Shown piece after piece: positions 59,401 through 64,000 of a DNA stretch of 64,000 nt. The stretch is from Prunella strophiata. Taxonomy: Eukaryota > Chordata > Aves > Passeriformes > Prunellidae. Below the pieces are notes generated by a model. That model did not search any database. It saw only the letters and a list, made by a program, of their open reading frames with translations, and was not told the origin of the DNA. A program made the translations under genes and the position numbers. Positions within the stretch are counted from its first letter, which is position 1; every line of letters begins with the position of its first letter. The stretch lies in NCBI GenBank assembly GCA_036583965.1, contig JAZBQD010000027.1:26357001-26421000 (forward strand). Direction: 5' to 3'.

Positions 59401-62400
59401 ATGGATGGTAAACACAAAATCAGAAGAGTGTTCCACAAACTGTTGCTGGGATTGCTTGCACTTTGGGGGGAGAAAAAAAAGTAATAGAAAAGTTATTGTG
59501 TAATGATTTTATTTCACTGGGGCTGAGAGCATGAGTGATCCTAACGGACAAACCCCAGCATTTCTGAGATGTCCTAGCTCATGCCATTTTGGGGATTGTT
59601 TTGGGTAAATTTTTATCCTTTGATTTTCTTTCTGTTGTGGTTATCTCTTTGATTGCTTACATGACAGTGTCTGGATCACCTGCAAGAGTGTGCTCTGTGT
59701 GAATTTTATTTTCCCTTTGTGTCAGTGCAATCCAGAGAAACTCATGGGTCGTTCCTTTCCCTTTCCCCTTTTCCTTCACATTTGCTGTGGTTTCCATTTG
59801 TTTGTTTTGAGAGTCAAAGGCACAGAGCACTTTGCCCAGATTTCAACTCCTCTGCTAGAGAACGATGCTCAGGTTCATGTGTGGTGCCTGCTGCAAGGTT
59901 GGCCAACCCAAAAATGATCAGGGGCTGTGAATTCAAGAGCAGTGGAAAATTGGGATTTGTTTACAAGGAGAGGAAAAAAAAAAAAAACTTAATGGGTGCC
60001 ATATACTTTATAATCCATGCAAATATCTGTGTGCCTGGTAATTTTTTTTAGGGGTGGGAGGGAAAGTGGGAGTGTGCCACTCTTGAGCCTTTGAGCTGAG
60101 TGTCTCTCACAGTGCCCTGCCTAGGGGATGTGATGCTTGGTGTTACCAGAGGGGCAGGAAGGGAGTAAAGAGGATGGTGGACAGCAGGATGTCACACAGG
60201 CTGTGCAGATGCTGGCTGCCATCAGGACATGTTTCTGTAGTGAGCACAACCCTGCTTCTGTAGGTATCAGAGGAATCACACTCCAGAAACACCCCTGGCT
60301 CTGGAGGATTGGAGAGCCAGGGGTCAAACAAAGGGAGGAAGCAGTGTCTTGGGTCTCTGGCTGGGACAGTCTCTCCCACCTCTTCCTCACCTAGGGGTGT
60401 CTGCTCTGGCTGAGATGCTCTGAGGGCTTAGGTGGATGCAGCAGAGCTCTGCAGAGACAGTTTGCTGGAGTTTTGTTTGATTCTTTTTGGTTTGGGGATT
60501 TTTGTTCCCCTCACGTTCTCTCAACTGATGAAGATTTAACTGCATTTTCAAAAATGTCATTCTTTCCAAAGAGCTCACACAAAATACCTGGTCAGGTGGG
60601 CTTTCCTGATGCTAACACCCCCTGTAGAAAAGGCTGGAGGGAATTCTGCTGGAGAGGGCAGAATTGTGTGTGTTCAGGGAGAAGCCTGCTGCCTGTGATG
60701 CTGTCCTGCAGCCCACATCAGTCTGGACCAAAGAGATGCAGCTTTCCTTCTTTTCCTCTTTCTTCAGCTGGAGTCAGATCTGGTGTAGCAAGGGAACAGC
60801 TTCAGATTGCCTGAATGGGTTTAGATCTGGGCTGCACATAGGAGAATAAGCATTTCCTCAGTACTGACCAGTTAAATAGTGCTCCAGAGCAAGGCTGTTT
60901 CCTCGCCTTCCCCACAGGCAGTAATGTGGTTGTTTCAGAGATAAATTGGCCAGTGCCCTGCAGTAAACAGCTGAGATAATCCCTGGGTAACACTGCACTT
61001 TCAAGAAAGGACAAACAGTCCTGTTATTAACAGGGAAAACTTGAGCTCCTGGGTCCTCTTTGTGGCTCACTTGTCTGCAGTCTGGAGTCATTGACCTCTT
61101 TTCGTGTGCCTGAAGTGTCAGCGGTGCTAAAGCAGCGTGAGGGGAGCTTGCAGGCCACAGAGATCCTTCTTCTGCTTAGAAATAAAGTGTTCTACCCTGG
61201 CCCAGGTCCCACACCCTGCCTGTAATGCTGCAACAGTGGCAGAGCAGCGGGGAGGCACCAGTTGCTCTGGGTCAGCTTGCAGAGGTGTCCTTGTAGGTCC
61301 TCTCCTGAGAAGACAGCTGGAATTGCATGGGATTTTTATCTCCTGACAACTGAGATCCTCCCAGTTGAACCATGCAGATGTAGCAGCTCAGTCAAGCTTC
61401 CCTGCATTGTCACATTTTGGGACAAAGACATGTCCTGAGGACATCATGTCATCTCCCCTGCTTCAAGTTGTCCTGTAGGTCCTAGCAGCAAGCAGCACAC
61501 CTGTACATGCTAGGTCTGAGGTACCTGTCTGAGAAAGATTGGGACAATTGTGTCCAGGACCATGAGCCGTCAGATGTGCCATCAGAATTCTCCAGGGAGG
61601 ATCATGGAAGCCGATGGAGAGGTGAAGAACTAAGATGGCCAATTCCTCTCCTTTTACACCATGGACTTCTTTCTGTTCCCAGATCATTGGCTGAGACTTT
61701 GGTGAGGAAGAAGCCTGAACAAAGATAAAACTTTATGGGAATTTGTAGGACTTCCTGGTTTCAATACATTATAGGGCATGTGGAAAGAAAGTAAGCAGAG
61801 GACAGGTCATGAGAAAGAAATGACCAGCAGTGCAGTCCCTGGAGGGCTGTGATGTTGGAAGAGGAGGTGGAACTGGATGCAGTGGGACCTGGGACAGGAG
61901 CTAAATTCATTTCTGCTGTGGCCACGCAGGCCCATCTGTTCTCTCGTTGATGTCCATGTTACTGGAGATTGGTGAATGGCTACAGTCAGTCAAAGAGATT
62001 GGCCACACATTGACAAGGGCAAGGATTGCATCTGTCTGGCCATCTGGCACGTTGAGAGCAGGGTCCCCCATCCTCAGTCACCCAGGCCTGAATGTCAAAC
62101 ACCTTTTCATCTGGAATACGCGCGGTTGGGCTTTATCGGCCAGATGTTCAAATAAGCTGAGAAGTCTGGCTCATTTGGGCTAACAACTCCCCATCCTCAC
62201 TTTGATTTCCTGGACAATCTCAGTACAAAAACCACATGGCAAATGAAAGTTGTTTTATGTGGGCAGAGCCTTTTGCCAGCTAGAGTCCTCAAGGGCCACA
62301 CACAGGTGATGGCATCCAGTGAAATCTTGAATGCAGAGCAGCCAAAGTTTTCCTGAGCTGTTTTTTTTTTTACCTGCTCACCCTTTTATGAAAATCTTCT

Positions 62401-63719
62401 TGTGAAGCTGCTGCCTGGAAATCTACTTCATCAGGCACAGGTGCCTTCCTCCATTTGTGTCCAGAACACACCACTGGAGAGGACTCTGCTTCAGCAGAGA
62501 CTGTTCTGGTCACTGTCACTGGTCACTGTCCTCCTCCTCTGTTCTTCACTGTCCTCAATGATTGGCAAGTGAAAAAGAGTAAATGTCCTGCTGGGTCATC
62601 CCTGGCTTTTGGACCTGCACTGTGGCTTTGTCCAGCTAAGGAGCTACATAGTCTGTCACCACATTCTTCCCTCGTTTTGGGCCACAGTAGAGACACCACA
62701 AAAAGTCACAGGAGGCATAAATCTTGTGCTCTCAATGCATGTGTGTCATTGCTGTTGACTTCAACTAGGAATCTTGTAGACATGACCAAAGTCACTTCAG
62801 AGGTTCAGCTGGATCTCTCTTGGTGTTGGAATGAGGCAGCAGATGAGGATGGCTTGATTTCAGCTCCAGTGAACACCATTAGTCCCTGTTTGTTTATTCA
62901 TGGTACCATTTGAATTGTCAGACACTTTAGAGAAAATACTTACTAGAGGTCCTGGAAAATTGGAGGTGGAAGTCAAGACTGTCAGAAGACAACGGAGAAG
63001 GTGGAAAAGAACCTCTCTGAAGAGCTGGAAAAGTGGTGCAAGAAATACCAGCAGTCAAGTTTGTGAAGATTTTTGAAATGGAGGCAAATTTGAGGTGGGC
63101 TTTGCTCATCAGAGGTGTTAGGGTTGGAAGAAATCTCTTATAAGGCATTGTTTTGATGTAGACCCAGGGCAAGATTTGACTGCCAGTTTGCTCAGACATT
63201 TTCAGCACTCCTTCTAATGCTGGTGGCTGCCCTGATAGAAGCTCAACACCGAGGAATGGTGGGGATAGGTCTTGGCTTTAAAAAGATGTCTGGATGCTGA
63301 AGATAAAACACTCTTCCACACTGCTGCAACCATGGGTTTTCTGGTAGGTTTTTTAATCTACCCGCAATAATTCCAGGGACTTCCTCACCAAGATCAGAGC
63401 ACTTTCCTCCTGGGCTCACAGGCTCAAAGATGAGCTTCTTTCATTTACAACCTCTCAGTTCCTGAGGAACCCCAGACCAAATTACAACCACCAGAAAAGC
63501 CTGTGATACATTTGGGAAAGGAGCCTTTCAGAGGGACAGGTCAGATTTACAATGGGGCCTCCTCTAGTGGAAGGACTTGACTTGTATTCCTGGCTCTCTG
63601 TGGAGGATATCCGAGTCTAAATTTTCAGGGCTGTTCACACTGCTGCCCCCTCTCCCAGCTGGGTGCTCCAGCCCCTCTTAGCTGTGTCTCTGGGACTTTG
63701 GGGCACGGTGATTTGGGGC
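59401..63719. other. Intron 6 stretch, largely featureless
   Basis: Ordinary sequence. There is an octamer ATGCAAAT at 60017-60024 and a small GGTCACTGTCACT duplication near 62507-62530. No further exon is recognised. Confidence 0.6.
62090..62200. promoter_or_regulatory. Candidate enhancer island in intron 6, short
   Basis: The sequence AATACGCGCGGTTGGGC, then TTTATCGGCCAG, has CpGs unusual for this intron and is followed by AT-rich text. Confidence 0.25.
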
Positions 63720-63995
63720 GTGGTGAGTGCACAGCGTCCGAGTGCTGAAGCAGTGGCGCGGCGGTGCAGAGAGCTCTGCAATTACGCCTCTGATCCAAAT
63801 GCATCCATACATGCGGGGCCATTGGTATGCGCATATTTATCTCTGCATCCACATCAGCAGCAAGACATATTTACCGTTCAGATATGCACATATATTGTAA
63901 AAACACCCCTTGCCAATAGCAGTGTATATCTTGTAAGTGACATTTCCAGCGCTCCTCATGATTTCCAAGACACCGTCGCTCTTCAGAACTAGAGT
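63720..63995. promoter_or_regulatory. Candidate enhancer island in intron 6
   Basis: About 275 bp of non-repetitive sequence with GCAATTACGCC, a GGTATGCGCATATTTATC stretch, a TTTACCGTTC word and closely spaced ATGCAT/ATATGC alternations. It is not a PBX1 exon in any frame I could recognise. Confidence 0.37.
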
Positions 63996-64000
63996 TTGTG

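Overview
The window is a vertebrate nuclear genomic segment, most likely from a bird. It holds the 3' part of a very large intron followed by four coding exons of PBX1 (pre-B-cell leukemia homeobox 1, a TALE-class homeodomain transcription factor), all on the + strand. The avian call rests on the interspersed repeats. The only transposon family I can recognise is the CR1 LINE, seen as five short 3'-end relics of the type common in bird genomes. No mammalian SINEs are visible and repeat density is low. The species cannot be fixed from the sequence.

Layout. Positions 1-51257 are the downstream part of the intron before exon 3 (intron 2 in the human numbering I use). Exon 3 is 51258-51502, exon 4 54509-54699, exon 5 55723-55858 and exon 6 58891-59050. 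Intron 6 runs off the right end. Together the four exons encode a continuous segment equivalent to human residues about 89-333: the rest of the PBC domain after exon 2, the whole TALE homeodomain with its three-residue loop extension, and the start of the C-terminal tail. All splice sites are GT-AG and all phases agree. Exons 1-2 lie upstream and exons 7-9 downstream. I found no other protein-coding gene, tRNA or rRNA.

The intron carries many islands that differ from their G+C-moderate, repeat-like surroundings. They are AT-rich, dense in homeodomain, POU-octamer, GATA and PBX/MEIS-like motifs, and contain isolated CpGs. They look like conserved developmental enhancers, which would suit a dosage-sensitive developmental regulator, but conservation cannot be tested here.

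Most notable are: (1) an uninterrupted sense-strand (CTG)339 array of 1,018 bp in the intron, at 24961-25978; (2) a near-pure (TA)n array of about 1,028 bp at 47520-48547; (3) a 69-bp tandem duplication across the intron 2/exon 3 boundary that copies the complete 3' splice site in frame, so that use of the upstream copy would insert 23 residues into the PBC domain; and (4) an identical 17-bp homeodomain composite motif in two enhancer-like islands 28 kb apart, one of them within four TAATTA sites spaced about one helical turn apart.
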